DNA of 64,000 nt from Betaproteobacteria bacterium (lineage in GTDB: Bacteria > Pseudomonadota > Gammaproteobacteria > Burkholderiales > SG8-41). Shown piece by piece: positions 1 to 8,658 of the stretch. Every line of letters begins with the position of its first letter. Positions within the stretch are counted from its first letter, which is position 1. The DNA lies in NCBI GenBank assembly GCA_029863175.1, contig JAOTVX010000001.1, forward strand, positions 1 to 64,000. Reading direction: 5' to 3'. The notes beneath the pieces are model-generated. The model was not told the origin of the DNA. It searched no databases and was given only the letters and a program-made list of their open reading frames with translations. Made by a program: the position numbers and the translations under genes.

Positions 1-214
1 CGGAGTACTTACCGAACAGAATCTTGTCGCCGGCCTTGACGTCGAGCGGGCGCACTTTGCCCTCTTCGCTCACCTTGCCTTTGCCCACGGCAATGACCTC
101 ACCCTGATCGGGCTTCTCGGCCGCCGTATCGGGAATGACGATGCCGGACGCAGTTTTGCGCTCCTCTTCCAACCGCTTGACGATGATGCGGTCGTGCAAC
201 GGACGAATCTTCAT
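1..214 (-). CDS. groES: Co-chaperonin GroES, 5' part (runs off the window)
   Basis: Encodes the heptameric lid of the GroEL folding chamber in the cytoplasm. The visible 71 codons begin [18 protein letters not shown] and include the mobile-loop region ([16 protein letters not shown]) and the [13 protein letters not shown] strand, all typical of GroES. About 25 C-terminal residues lie beyond the window edge, where groEL would be expected. The ATG at 214 follows a strong CAGGAGG ribosome binding site. A sigma-70-like promoter and a CIRCE operator lie just upstream, so HrcA repression is expected. Confidence 0.97.
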   Translation of the reverse strand, partial: MKIRPLHDRIIVKRLEEERKTASGIVIPDTAAEKPDQGEVIAVGKGKVSEEGKVRPLDVKAGDKILFGKYS

Positions 215-259
215 GCTAAAACCTCCTGTGATATGACTGAACGACGGAGAACGGATTGA

Positions 260-286
260 CTAGCACTCCTCTCAATCGAGTGCTAA
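260..286. promoter_or_regulatory. CIRCE operator (HrcA binding site)
   Basis: TAGCACTC (261-268), a 9-nt spacer and GAGTGCTA (278-285) form the exact inverted repeat of the CIRCE element. It lies between the groES -10 box and the start codon. CIRCE is the binding site of the heat-shock repressor HrcA, so the groESL operon here is inferred to be HrcA-controlled. hrcA itself is not in the window. Confidence 0.95.
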
Positions 287-314
287 TAATACACGCAAGA
301 TCAAGCAAAGACAA
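286..314 (-). promoter_or_regulatory. Sigma-70-type promoter of groES
   Basis: On the minus strand, TTGTCT (309-314) and TATTAT (286-291) are separated by 17 nt. The -10 box abuts the CIRCE dyad, so bound HrcA would cover the transcription start. I see no clear sigma-32 consensus. Confidence 0.6.
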
Positions 315-421
315 CGGGTTACAGGCAGGTGGGGATGCTACAGTGTTGGAGTGAGCGCACACTCCACACCCGTGCCAGGCACCTAAGTGCCGAGCCGACT
401 TATCTTTGTGCCGAAATTGGG

Positions 422-1066
422 CTAGTGCGCGGAGTCGAGCGAGGCGGCTGTGGGAACGCCAAACCGGTAGACGGTCTTCCGGCGACCCTCCAGCGTGGGA
501 ACGATCGGGTGGTGCGGGCAGGGCGGAGCGCGACGCCCGGCGCCGTCAAGCGTCACATCGTCCGCGTAGTCCGCCCAGATGCCGCCGCTCACCGGCCGAA
601 ACAACCACATCAGGTAACCGCGAGTGGCAGCGAGCTGCACCAGCTCGTCCGCATCGGGCGCGTCGGAGACCACCACCTGATTTCCGTTGACGCCGAACGG
701 GAACGAGCCAAATGCCTGCAAGCATTCGAGCGCCTCCGTCGAAGAGGCGCCGGGACGCATGCACCCCGGACGCTCGGCCCGCGCGACGTCCCACGCGCCG
801 AGCTCCCATGCGGCTTCCATGGTCGCACGGTCCACCGCGACCAAGTTCCGCCAGCGATCGTTCAGCTGCAGTGCGGAGCTCGGAACCGGCGTATACGAAA
901 CCGCCTCGGCCTCTTCGAGCTCCACCAGTTTCTCCTTGATGAAGCCGTGCCAGTGCAAAGTCAGTATCACCGGCGTGTCGGGGCAAGAAACAGCCGCCAG
1001 CGTGATGCCGACCAGCGGCAGGCCCGTCGCAGCGATCTGGTCCCTGATGCGCTCAAGAATATCCAT
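422..1066 (-). CDS. Conserved-looking hypothetical protein, 214 aa
   Basis: I do not recognise this protein. It begins MDILERIRDQIAATGLPLVG and has no evident signal peptide or membrane segment. It alternates acidic and hydrophobic stretches, with a hydrophobic core near residues 145-165 (ATRGYLMWLFRPVSGG). A good Shine-Dalgarno (GGAG, 6 nt before the ATG) and normal codon use support it as a real gene. It stands alone, transcribed towards groES and divergently from bioA. Overlapping frames on the other strand are judged to be shadows. Confidence 0.65.
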   Translation of the reverse strand: MDILERIRDQIAATGLPLVGITLAAVSCPDTPVILTLHWHGFIKEKLVELEEAEAVSYTPVPSSALQLNDRWRNLVAVDRATMEAAWELGAWDVARAERPGCMRPGASSTEALECLQAFGSFPFGVNGNQVVVSDAPDADELVQLAATRGYLMWLFRPVSGGIWADYADDVTLDGAGRRAPPCPHHPIVPTLEGRRKTVYRFGVPTAASLDSAH

Positions 1067-1325
1067 AGGCAGCTCCGTTTAGTTCGAGTGATAAACTCCA
1101 CTACGCACGCAAGAAAATACGAGCAAGAATGATGCCAATCTGCTCATGCCAACGTCACGCGCGCGATAGCTAGGGGTGGACCCGGCGGGAGAGGTAGTAA
1201 CGCGGGCCCGGCTGCTGCCGGTCGTGGGGTTTCGTGACCGATGTAACGGTTGACCCGATTGAAGAAGATCCGCTCCTGGCTGCTTAGCACGAGTGCGCTG
1301 ATTTTCTAATGCTTTCGCGCCCAAA

Positions 1326-2657
1326 ATGCAAACTAGCACTCGCAATGATCTGCTGCTAAAACGCAGCCTGGCTGCCGTCTGGCACCCATGCACGCAAATG
1401 AAGCATCACGAGTGGCTGCCGCTCGTTCCCATTGCGCGCGGCGAGGGTTGCTGGCTTCACGATTTCGATGGCCGGCGCTATCTGGATGCGATCAGTTCCT
1501 GGTGGGTGAACCTCTTCGGGCACTGCAACCCGCGCATCAATTCAGCGCTGCGTGCACAACTCGAGCGCCTCGAACATGTGCTGCTTGCGGGCTTCAGCCA
1601 CGAGCCAGTCGTAGAACTTTCCGAGCGCCTTGCGAACGCGACCGGCGGCGCGCTTGGCCACTGTTTCTACGCCAGCGATGGCGCATCCGCGGTCGAGATC
1701 GCTCTCAAGATGAGCTTTCATTGCTGGCGTAACCGCAGCCGGCCGGAGAAAACCCGTTTCTTGAGCCTCGCCGGCAGTTATCACGGCGAGACCCTCGGCG
1801 CGCTCGCAGTCACCGATGTTCGGCTCTTCAAGGACACCTATGCGCCCCTGCTGATGGGTAGCCATCAGGCGCCAAGCCCCGACTTCCGGCTGGCGGAAAA
1901 GGGTGAAGCGCCGCGCGCCTTTGCACTGCGCTGCGCGCGAGCGCTGGAGCAGTTTCTCGAGCGGCACCATGGGGAAACCGCCGCGTTCATCGTCGAGCCG
2001 CTGGTGCAGGGCGCCACCGGCATGGCGATGTACGACGCCGAGTACCTGCGCCAGGCGCGCCAGCTGTGCGACCGCTATGACGTACACCTCATTGCCGATG
2101 AAATCATGACCGGCTTCGGGCGCACGGGGACCTTCTTCGCTTATGAGCAGGCCGGGATCAAGCCGGACTTCCTGTGCCTGTCGAAAGGCATCACCGGCGG
2201 CTACCTCCCGCTCTCGGTCGTCCTTACGCGTAAGTCCATCTACGAAGCGTTCTACGACGAGCAGGTGATGCGCGGATTTCTGCATTCGCACTCCTACACC
2301 GGCAACACGCTCGCGTGCCGCGCCGCACTCGCGACCCTGGATATCTTCGAACAGGACCGCGTCATCGAGGCGAACCGCAGCCGGAGCGCCCGCCTGACGG
2401 CCGCGACGGAGGCGATCGCCCGTCACCCGCGCGTCCGGCATTTTCGCAGCACCGGCATGATCTGGGCCTTCGATATCGACACCGACGACCCCCACTTCGC
2501 CCACAAATTCTTTACCGCGGCGCTGGAACGGGAACTGCTGCTGCGCCCACTTGGCAACACCGTCTATTTCATGCCGCCGTATGTGATCGGCGACCCTGAA
2601 ATCGCCCTGCTCACCACGCGCACCGCCGAGTTGCTCGACGCGTTGCCTCTCCAATGA
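1326..2657 (+). CDS. bioA: Adenosylmethionine-8-amino-7-oxononanoate aminotransferase
   Basis: PLP enzyme of biotin synthesis: it transfers the amino group of S-adenosylmethionine to KAPA to give DAPA. The 443-aa length is usual. The SSWWVNLFGH motif (about 57-66) is characteristic of BioA, ADEIMTGFGRTG (about 257-268) holds the PLP-binding Asp258, and Lys287 in LSKGITGGYLPLS should form the Schiff base. No other bio genes are nearby. The next gene starts 7 nt after the stop, so the two are probably cotranscribed although functionally unrelated. Confidence 0.96.
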   Translation: MQTSTRNDLLLKRSLAAVWHPCTQMKHHEWLPLVPIARGEGCWLHDFDGRRYLDAISSWWVNLFGHCNPRINSALRAQLERLEHVLLAGFSHEPVVELSERLANATGGALGHCFYASDGASAVEIALKMSFHCWRNRSRPEKTRFLSLAGSYHGETLGALAVTDVRLFKDTYAPLLMGSHQAPSPDFRLAEKGEAPRAFALRCARALEQFLERHHGETAAFIVEPLVQGATGMAMYDAEYLRQARQLCDRYDVHLIADEIMTGFGRTGTFFAYEQAGIKPDFLCLSKGITGGYLPLSVVLTRKSIYEAFYDEQVMRGFLHSHSYTGNTLACRAALATLDIFEQDRVIEANRSRSARLTAATEAIARHPRVRHFRSTGMIWAFDIDTDDPHFAHKFFTAALERELLLRPLGNTVYFMPPYVIGDPEIALLTTRTAELLDALPLQ

Positions 2658-2664
2658 GCACCGC

Positions 2665-4065
2665 TTGAGACTCACATTTCTCGGCGCAGCCGGCGAGGTC
2701 ACCGGCTCATGCTTTCTCGTGGAAACCGGTGCCGCGCGGTTCCTCGTGGACTGCGGCCTGTTCCAAGGAAATCGCGCGACCCAGGCGAAGAATCGCTCGC
2801 GTTTCGCTTTCGATCCGCGCGCGCTCGATTTCGTTCTGCTCACGCACGCCCACATCGATCACTCGGGATTGTTGCCCCGGTTGGTCGCCCGGGGTTTTGG
2901 CGGTCCCATCTTCGCCACCGGCGCCACCTGCGACCTGCTTGAAGTCATGCTGACCGATAGCGCGTATATCCAGGAACGGGAGAGCGAGCGCGACCGGCGG
3001 GCCAAGGGGCGCCGGCGCATTTCAGAAGAACCTCCGCTCTACACGATAAAGGACGCCGAGCGCTGTCTCAGGCAGCTCGTGCCCGTCGAGTACGATGCCG
3101 AGGTCGCACCCCGGCCGGGCGTGCGGGCGTGCTTCCGCGACGCAGGACACATTCTCGGTTCGGCAATCATCGAGATCTGGGTCGGCGAAGGCGCGGCGCG
3201 CCGCAAGCTGGTGTGCTCCGGTGACATCGGGCAGCGCCTCCGGCCGCTGGTGCGAGATCCGACCCCCATCGCCAACGCCGACGTGCTGCTGGTGGAGTCC
3301 ACCTACGGCAACCGGCTGCACCGCTCCTTGTCCGCGACACTGGAAGAGCTGTGTCACGCCGTGACGGACACGCTCGCGCGCAAGGGCGGCAACGTCATCG
3401 TGCCGTCGTTCGCCGTCGGCCGCACCCAGGACCTCATCTACCTCCTCGCCGACTTCTACCGCAAAGGTCAGCTCCCCGAGATGGATATCTACGTCGACTC
3501 CCCGCTCGCCCTCAAGGCAACCTCGATCACCCTGCGCCACCTCGCCGTGCTCGACGCAGACGCGGCCAAACTCGTGCGCTGGCTTAAAGGCGCCCGGGGT
3601 CGGCCGCGGATCCGTTTCGTGCAGGATATCGAGGAGTCGATCGGCCTGCACCGCGTCAAGCGGGGCGCCGTCATCATCTCGGCGAGCGGCATGTGCGAGG
3701 CCGGGCGCATCAAGCACCATCTGCGGCATAATCTCGGCAGACCCGAATGCACGATCATCATTTCCGGTTTCCAGGCAGCGGGAACGCTCGGGCGCAGGCT
3801 CGTCGATGGCGCAAAGGAAGTGCGCATTTTCGGCATCCCGGTGCCCGTCCGCGCGGAGATCTACACCATCGGCGGGCTGTCCGCGCATGCCGACCAGGAG
3901 GGGCTTATCGATTGGCTCTCGCGCTTCGAGCGCGCGCCGCGCACCACCTACGTCGTGCATGGCGAAGCGGACATTGCAGAGCAATTCGCCGGCGTGGTGC
4001 GCAGCCGCTTGAAGTGGCGCGGGGTCACAGTGCCGCAGCGGGGCATGAGCGTAAATCTCTCGTAG
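2665..4065 (+). CDS. Beta-CASP metallo-beta-lactamase-fold ribonuclease
   Basis: Member of the CPSF73/Ysh1-like family of MBL-fold nucleases. The zinc motif is HAHIDH (residues 61-66), with a further GHILGS histidine in the lactamase half. The beta-CASP insert follows (VPSFAVGRTQDLIYLL), then SGMCEAGRIKHHL and the C-terminal GGLSAHADQ and VVHGE motifs. No membrane segment or signal peptide is seen. Bacterial members are presumed to act on RNA; the substrate here is unknown. The start is TTG at 2665, directly before RLTFLGAAGEVTGS, the conserved first strand. Confidence 0.88.
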   Translation: MRLTFLGAAGEVTGSCFLVETGAARFLVDCGLFQGNRATQAKNRSRFAFDPRALDFVLLTHAHIDHSGLLPRLVARGFGGPIFATGATCDLLEVMLTDSAYIQERESERDRRAKGRRRISEEPPLYTIKDAERCLRQLVPVEYDAEVAPRPGVRACFRDAGHILGSAIIEIWVGEGAARRKLVCSGDIGQRLRPLVRDPTPIANADVLLVESTYGNRLHRSLSATLEELCHAVTDTLARKGGNVIVPSFAVGRTQDLIYLLADFYRKGQLPEMDIYVDSPLALKATSITLRHLAVLDADAAKLVRWLKGARGRPRIRFVQDIEESIGLHRVKRGAVIISASGMCEAGRIKHHLRHNLGRPECTIIISGFQAAGTLGRRLVDGAKEVRIFGIPVPVRAEIYTIGGLSAHADQEGLIDWLSRFERAPRTTYVVHGEADIAEQFAGVVRSRLKWRGVTVPQRGMSVNLS

Positions 4066-4100
4066 GATTACCGGTGGCACGTCATTTGCGATCCGCATCG

Positions 4101-5531
4101 ATGCGTTTCGTCTTCCGCTTTCTCATCGCCGCGTTGACAGCGTTGTCGCCGGTCGCAGCCCGGGCCGCTGCCCCGCCGGAGCCGGTGGCGCGCGCCCTCA
4201 CGCGCGCGGGCATTCCCCAGAGCGCGGCCGGTTTCTACGTGCATGAGATCGGCGCGCCCCGCCCGCTCCTCGCCGTCGGCGCCGACCGCGCGTTCAATCC
4301 CGCCTCCACCATCAAGCTGCTCACCACCTATGCGGCGCTGGAGCTGCTCGGTCCCGCTTACACCTGGCAGACGGAGGCGTACGCTGCGGGTAATCTCACC
4401 GGCGGGGTGCTCACCGGCGATCTCATTTTGAAGGGCTACGGCGATCCCAAGCTCACGCTCGAGAATTTCTGGCTGTTGCTGCGCGAGTTGCGTGCACGCG
4501 GCCTGCGCGAAATCCGCGGTGATCTTGTGCTCGATCGCAGCTATTTCGCTCCTGAAACCGCCGACGCCACCGGCGTCGACGACCAAAAGATGCGTCCCTA
4601 CAACACGGCGCCCGATGCGCTGCTCGTCAACTTCAAGTCCGTGCGGTTGCAATTCATCCCCGATTCCGCCGCACACGCGGTGCGCGTCATTGCCGAGCCC
4701 GACCTCCCGCAGGTGAAGATCGCCAACGAATTGGTTCTCGACGGTGCGCGCTGCGGCTACTGGGAAGCCCGTTTGAGACACGACCTTCAGGACGGGCCCG
4801 CGGCCGCCCGTCTGCGGTTCGCCGGGAGGTTCGCAACCGCCTGCGGCGAGCGGGAACGCTACTTCAGCGTCCTCGGCCCCAGCGAATATGCCATCAGCCT
4901 GTTCCAGGTGTTGTGGCGCGAGCTCGGGGGCACGTTCACCGGTGGCGTGCGCGAGAGCAAAGTCGGCACTGAAGCGCGCCTGCTGGCTACCTGGAAGTCG
5001 CAAACGCTCGCGGAAACGGTGCGGGACATCAACAAGTTCAGCAACAACGTCATGGCCCGCCAGCTCTTTCTCACCCTGGGCGCCGCGGCGGAAGGCGCGC
5101 CCGCTACCACCGAAAAGTCGGTGCGCGCCATACGCCAGTGGCTCGCCGACAAAGGCCTCGCGTTTCCCGAGCTCGTCCTCGAGAATGGCGCGGGGCTCTC
5201 GCGCCTCGAGCGGCTGAGCGCGCGCAGCCTCGGCCAGCTCCTGCTAACGGCCTATCGCAGCCCGCTGATGCCGGAGCTGATCGCTTCGTTGCCGCTGGCG
5301 GCGTCCGACGGCACCATGAAGAAACGGGTCAGGAACGCCGCGGTCGCGGGCCGCGCCCACATGAAGACCGGCACATTGGACGGCGTGCGTGCCATCGCGG
5401 GTTATTTACTCGATGCGCAAGGCCGGCGCATGGTCGTCGTCTTCATCGTCAACCATCCCAACGCGTTCAACGCACAGGCCGTGCAGGACGCACTGCTCGA
5501 CTGGGTCTACCGCCGCGGCAAGGCGCGCTAA
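4101..5531 (+). CDS. dacB: D-alanyl-D-alanine carboxypeptidase/endopeptidase (PBP4 family)
   Basis: Periplasmic low-molecular-weight penicillin-binding protein of the S13 family, which trims or cleaves peptidoglycan peptides. The ATG at 4101 gives a signal peptide (MRFVFRFLIAALTALSPVAA, cut near ARA). The three active-site motifs are present: S69-T-I-K72, SNN within INKFSNNVMARQL, and KTG in HMKTGTLDG. Length is 476 aa. The frame is open further upstream into the previous gene, but that extension lacks any signal sequence and is rejected. It starts 35 nt after the nuclease gene. Confidence 0.94.
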   Translation: MRFVFRFLIAALTALSPVAARAAAPPEPVARALTRAGIPQSAAGFYVHEIGAPRPLLAVGADRAFNPASTIKLLTTYAALELLGPAYTWQTEAYAAGNLTGGVLTGDLILKGYGDPKLTLENFWLLLRELRARGLREIRGDLVLDRSYFAPETADATGVDDQKMRPYNTAPDALLVNFKSVRLQFIPDSAAHAVRVIAEPDLPQVKIANELVLDGARCGYWEARLRHDLQDGPAAARLRFAGRFATACGERERYFSVLGPSEYAISLFQVLWRELGGTFTGGVRESKVGTEARLLATWKSQTLAETVRDINKFSNNVMARQLFLTLGAAAEGAPATTEKSVRAIRQWLADKGLAFPELVLENGAGLSRLERLSARSLGQLLLTAYRSPLMPELIASLPLAASDGTMKKRVRNAAVAGRAHMKTGTLDGVRAIAGYLLDAQGRRMVVVFIVNHPNAFNAQAVQDALLDWVYRRGKAR

Positions 5532-5569
5532 AACGTGCTTAAGAGCGCGTAACAAAATCAAGAAGATCA

Positions 5570-5647
5570 GCCGCAGATAAACGCCGATGAAAATCGGAAA
5601 ACCTTGTAATCTTCAAGAAATGGTTTTTATCGGCGTCCATCGGCAGC
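5570..5647. repeat. Imperfect inverted repeat built from 10-bp units
   Basis: Two 26-nt arms (5570-5595 and 5622-5647) are reverse complements at 20 of 26 positions and could form a long hairpin between dacB and ubiD (convergent genes). Within an arm the sequence has a 10-bp rhythm (CGCAGATAAA, CGCCGATGAA). There is no T-run, so it is not a standard terminator. It resembles the dyad at 12443-12517 in architecture, and both may belong to a dispersed intergenic repeat class. Confidence 0.6.
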
Positions 5648-5724
5648 GTAGGATGTATGCGACATTCCGTTACCGGTTCTAACAAGTAAAGGGTCTTCGA
5701 GTCCGCTTCCAGGGCTTTTTGCCG

Positions 5725-7197
5725 TCACAAGCCCAGTTCCTGCCACAAAGCGTCCACGCGGCGCTTCACCTCCTCGCTCATCGCGATCGGCTCGCCCCAG
5801 CGGCGGCCGGTTTCCGCCGGCCACTTGTTGGTGGCGTCGATGCCCATCTTGGAACCAAGGCCGGGGACGGGGCTCGCAAAATCGAGATAATCGATGGGTG
5901 TGTGCTCGGCGATCAGCGTGTCACGCTGCGGATCCACGCGGGTGGTGAGCGCCCAGATCACTTCCTTCCAGTCACGGATGTTGATGTCATCGTCGGTAAC
6001 GATGATGAATTTCGTGTACATGAACTGCCGCAGAAAGCTCCAGATCCCGAACATCACGCGTTTCGCGTGCCCCGGGTACTGCTTCTTCACGCTGACGACC
6101 GCCAGCCGGTACGAACAACCCTCAGGCGGCAGGTAGAAATCCACGATCTCGGGGAACTGGCGCGTCAGCAACGGCACGAAGACCTCGTTCAACGCCATAC
6201 CCAGGACCGCCGGCTCGTCCGGCGGTTTTCCGGTGTAGGTCGAGTGATAAATCGGATCGCGGCGGGTCGTGATCCGATTTATCGTGAAAACCGGAAAACG
6301 CTCTGTTTCATTGTAGTAGCCGGTGTGGTCGCCAAAAGGTCCCTCGAGCGCGGTCTCCCCGGGATGTATAAAGCCCTCCAGCACGATCTCCGCCGAGGCG
6401 GGGACCTGCAGGTCGTGGCTCCGGCATTTCGCGATCTCGGTCTTGGCGCCGCGCAGCAGCCCCGCAAACTGGTACTCGGACAGCGCGTCCGGCACGGGCG
6501 TCACCGCGCCCAACATGGTCGCCGGATCCGCCCCGAGCGCCACCGCAACGGGAAACGGCTCCTGCGGGCGCGCGAGGGCGTGATCGCGGTAATCGAGCGC
6601 GCCGCCGCGGTGCGCCAGCCAGCGCATGATGACTTTGTTCCTGGCGATCACCTGTTGGCGATAGATGCCGAGATTCTGACGGCGACGGGCGGGCCCGCGC
6701 GTAACGGTCAGGCCCCACGTGATGAGCGGCGCGGCGTCGGCCGGCCAGCAAGTCTGGATCGGCAGCCGGCCCAGGTCCACCTCCGCGCCCTCCCACACTA
6801 TTTCCTGGCACGGTGCGCTCGAGACTTCGCGCGGCTGCATCGTCAGCACCTGCTTGAGCAGGGGCAGCTTCTCCCAGACCTCTTTCCACCCGCGCGGGGG
6901 CTGGGGCTCCTTCAGATACGCCAGCAGCTTGCCGAGATCGCGCAGCGCGGGCACCGGATTATCCGCGTCCACGCCCAGGCCGAAGGCAACGCGCTTCACC
7001 GTGCCGAATAGATTCCCAAGCACGGGAATGGCATGACCGGCGGGCTTCTCGAACAGGAGCGCGGGCCCGCTGCGCCGAAGGACGCGGTCGCAGATCTCGG
7101 TCATCTCGAGCCGCGGGTCGACTGCGGCAGCGATGCGCTTTAACTCTCCGCGCGTATCAAGCTGGGCGAGGAAATCACGCAGGTCGCGATATTTCAT
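5725..7197 (-). CDS. ubiD: 4-hydroxy-3-polyprenylbenzoate decarboxylase UbiD
   Basis: Prenylated-FMN-dependent decarboxylase acting after UbiA in ubiquinone synthesis. The protein begins [21 protein letters not shown], the family's usual N-terminus. It carries the [15 protein letters not shown] region, the prFMN-site stretch [12 protein letters not shown] and the [11 protein letters not shown] motif with its catalytic acid. Length is 490 aa. An upstream in-frame start at 7269 would overlap ubiA and adds non-homologous residues, so the ATG at 7197 is preferred. It is the last gene of the ubiC-ubiA-ubiD run. ubiX is not in the window. Confidence 0.96.
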   Translation of the reverse strand: MKYRDLRDFLAQLDTRGELKRIAAAVDPRLEMTEICDRVLRRSGPALLFEKPAGHAIPVLGNLFGTVKRVAFGLGVDADNPVPALRDLGKLLAYLKEPQPPRGWKEVWEKLPLLKQVLTMQPREVSSAPCQEIVWEGAEVDLGRLPIQTCWPADAAPLITWGLTVTRGPARRRQNLGIYRQQVIARNKVIMRWLAHRGGALDYRDHALARPQEPFPVAVALGADPATMLGAVTPVPDALSEYQFAGLLRGAKTEIAKCRSHDLQVPASAEIVLEGFIHPGETALEGPFGDHTGYYNETERFPVFTINRITTRRDPIYHSTYTGKPPDEPAVLGMALNEVFVPLLTRQFPEIVDFYLPPEGCSYRLAVVSVKKQYPGHAKRVMFGIWSFLRQFMYTKFIIVTDDDINIRDWKEVIWALTTRVDPQRDTLIAEHTPIDYLDFASPVPGLGSKMGIDATNKWPAETGRRWGEPIAMSEEVKRRVDALWQELGL

Positions 7198-7219
7198 GAC
7201 GCAGCCATCCGGCCGTGGG

Positions 7220-8104
7220 TCATAGCCGCATCCGGACGCGGACGTATAGGTCGAGCGCAAGCCCCGCAAAAATGGCGAGCCCGACCCAGTTGTTGTTGAG
7301 AAACGCCCTGAAGCAGGCCTCGCGGTTGCGCTCCCGGATCAGGCGGTACTGGTAGCCCACAAGGCCCGCCGCCACGACCAGTCCGGCGAAGTACATCGCG
7401 CCGAGCTGCCGCTCGTAGCCGACGCCCACCATGACGATCAGAAACAGTGCATGAGCGATCATCACGCCGGCGACGTCGTGGCGTCCGAGCAGGATCGCCG
7501 AGGACTTGAGTCCGAGCTTCACGTCGTCGTCGCGATCCACCATCGCATATTCGGTGTCGTAGGCGATGGCCCAGAACACATTGGCGATCATCAGCACCCA
7601 CGCTACCTTCATGAGACTGCCGTGTTGCGCGGCAAAGGCCATCGGGATCGAGAAACCAAAGGCGATTCCCAGCCACGCCTGCGGGAACGAGAACACGCGC
7701 TTGAGAAACGGATAGACCGCAGCCAGCGGAAGCGCAATAAACGCCAGCATCACGGTAAGCCGGTTGAGCTGCAGCACGAGCAGGAAGGCGAGCAGCAACA
7801 GAAACGCCGCCAGCGCGAGCGCCTCGAGCGGGGACACCTCGCCCGTGGCCAGCGGACGATCGCGGGTGCGCTCGACATGAGGGTCAAAGTTGCGGTCGGC
7901 ATAATCGTTCACGATGCACCCAAAAGAGCGCATCAGGACTACGCCGACGATAAAGATCGCCAGGTTGTCGTAGTCCGGAATGCCGTACGCGGCAAGCCAT
8001 AGCCCCCACAGCGCGGGCCAGAGCAGCAGCAGGGCGCCGATCGGTTTGTCGAGCCGTATGAGCCGCTCGTAGGCATCGAGCCGGCGCTTGACCGTCGCAA
8101 TCAC
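7220..8104 (-). CDS. ubiA: 4-hydroxybenzoate polyprenyltransferase
   Basis: Integral inner-membrane prenyltransferase joining the polyprenyl tail to 4-hydroxybenzoate. Both Asp-rich motifs are visible, NDYADRNFD near residue 65 and [13 protein letters not shown] near residue 182, with about eight hydrophobic segments between and after. I choose the GTG at 8104 (294 aa, starting (V)[20 protein letters not shown]) because it overlaps the ubiC stop as GTGA, a typical coupling arrangement. The ATG at 8185 lies well inside ubiC. Confidence 0.95.
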   Translation of the reverse strand: MIATVKRRLDAYERLIRLDKPIGALLLLWPALWGLWLAAYGIPDYDNLAIFIVGVVLMRSFGCIVNDYADRNFDPHVERTRDRPLATGEVSPLEALALAAFLLLLAFLLVLQLNRLTVMLAFIALPLAAVYPFLKRVFSFPQAWLGIAFGFSIPMAFAAQHGSLMKVAWVLMIANVFWAIAYDTEYAMVDRDDDVKLGLKSSAILLGRHDVAGVMIAHALFLIVMVGVGYERQLGAMYFAGLVVAAGLVGYQYRLIRERNREACFRAFLNNNWVGLAIFAGLALDLYVRVRMRL

Positions 8105-8637
8105 AGCGTGAGTATCCCGGGCAGGAAGATCTCGGTCACCAGTATAGGCGAATTGCGCAGTGTGAATAGCGAGCGCCGCGCCCACAGCGCGGGCCGCGGC
8201 CCGCGCGCGCCTGCGAGTGCCCGCGCGTTGAGCTCGTCGCGCGCGCTCAGCTCACGGAATCGGAGCGGCTGGCGCCGCACGCGCGGGTTCGCGAATAACG
8301 CCGCGCCCAACGGCTGCGTTCCGAGGCGGATGAGCGCTCGCCACGCCCGGCGCAGGTCACTGCGGCGCGCCACGCTATGCGCGAACACTACTGGTATGCC
8401 GCCGCAGCAAAGGTAGACCTCGCGCACCAGAGTTTGGCGCGCCGCGGCACCGAACAGAAAACGCTCCTCGCGTGTCGCGCGCCGCGGCCCCTGAAACACG
8501 AGTTCCACGCGAAACGCCTTGCAGCGGGCACGGATGCGGCCGGTCAGCGAGCCGCGATCGATCAGCCAGTCGTGGTACCGGCCGGCGCCCGCGGCGGGAT
8601 GGCGGCGCCAGTAGCGGTCGCGTCGAATGGTAACCAC
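8101..8637 (-). CDS. ubiC: Chorismate lyase
   Basis: Removes pyruvate from chorismate to give 4-hydroxybenzoate, the substrate of the adjacent UbiA. The 178-aa cytosolic protein is weakly conserved as a family, but the LIDRGSLTGRIRARC stretch, the LVREVYLCCGGIPVVFAHSV core and the near-C-terminal ILVTEIFLPG match. The order ubiC-ubiA-ubiD makes the assignment safe. It lies 21 nt downstream of recG and overlaps ubiA by 4 nt. Confidence 0.92.
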   Translation of the reverse strand: MVTIRRDRYWRRHPAAGAGRYHDWLIDRGSLTGRIRARCKAFRVELVFQGPRRATREERFLFGAAARQTLVREVYLCCGGIPVVFAHSVARRSDLRRAWRALIRLGTQPLGAALFANPRVRRQPLRFRELSARDELNARALAGARGPRPALWARRSLFTLRNSPILVTEIFLPGILTL

Positions 8638-8658
8638 AAGGCGAATTGTATTAGTGTA

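Noticed and set aside
1067..1325. Gap between the unknown ORF and bioA
   Set aside because: No coding frame, terminator or convincing promoter could be defended here; a TTGACC at about 1250 has no matching -10 box.
1280..1340. CIRCE-like sequence (TTAGCACGAGTGC, then TAGCACTCG) before bioA
   Set aside because: The half sites are not separated by the required 9 nt and do not form the full dyad; taken as chance resemblance to the real CIRCE at 260-286.
1542..2855. 437-codon open frame antisense to bioA and its neighbour
   Set aside because: Long antisense frames are common in GC-rich DNA. The plus-strand genes have clear family motifs, while this frame is Arg/Gly/Ala-rich with no recognisable domain.
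3747..4100. Upstream extension of the dacB frame
   Set aside because: It overlaps the nuclease gene, lacks family similarity and would bury the signal peptide that starts at 4101.
5719..7011. 430-codon plus-strand frame opposite ubiD
   Set aside because: Antisense shadow of a strongly conserved gene; composition typical of out-of-frame GC-rich translation.
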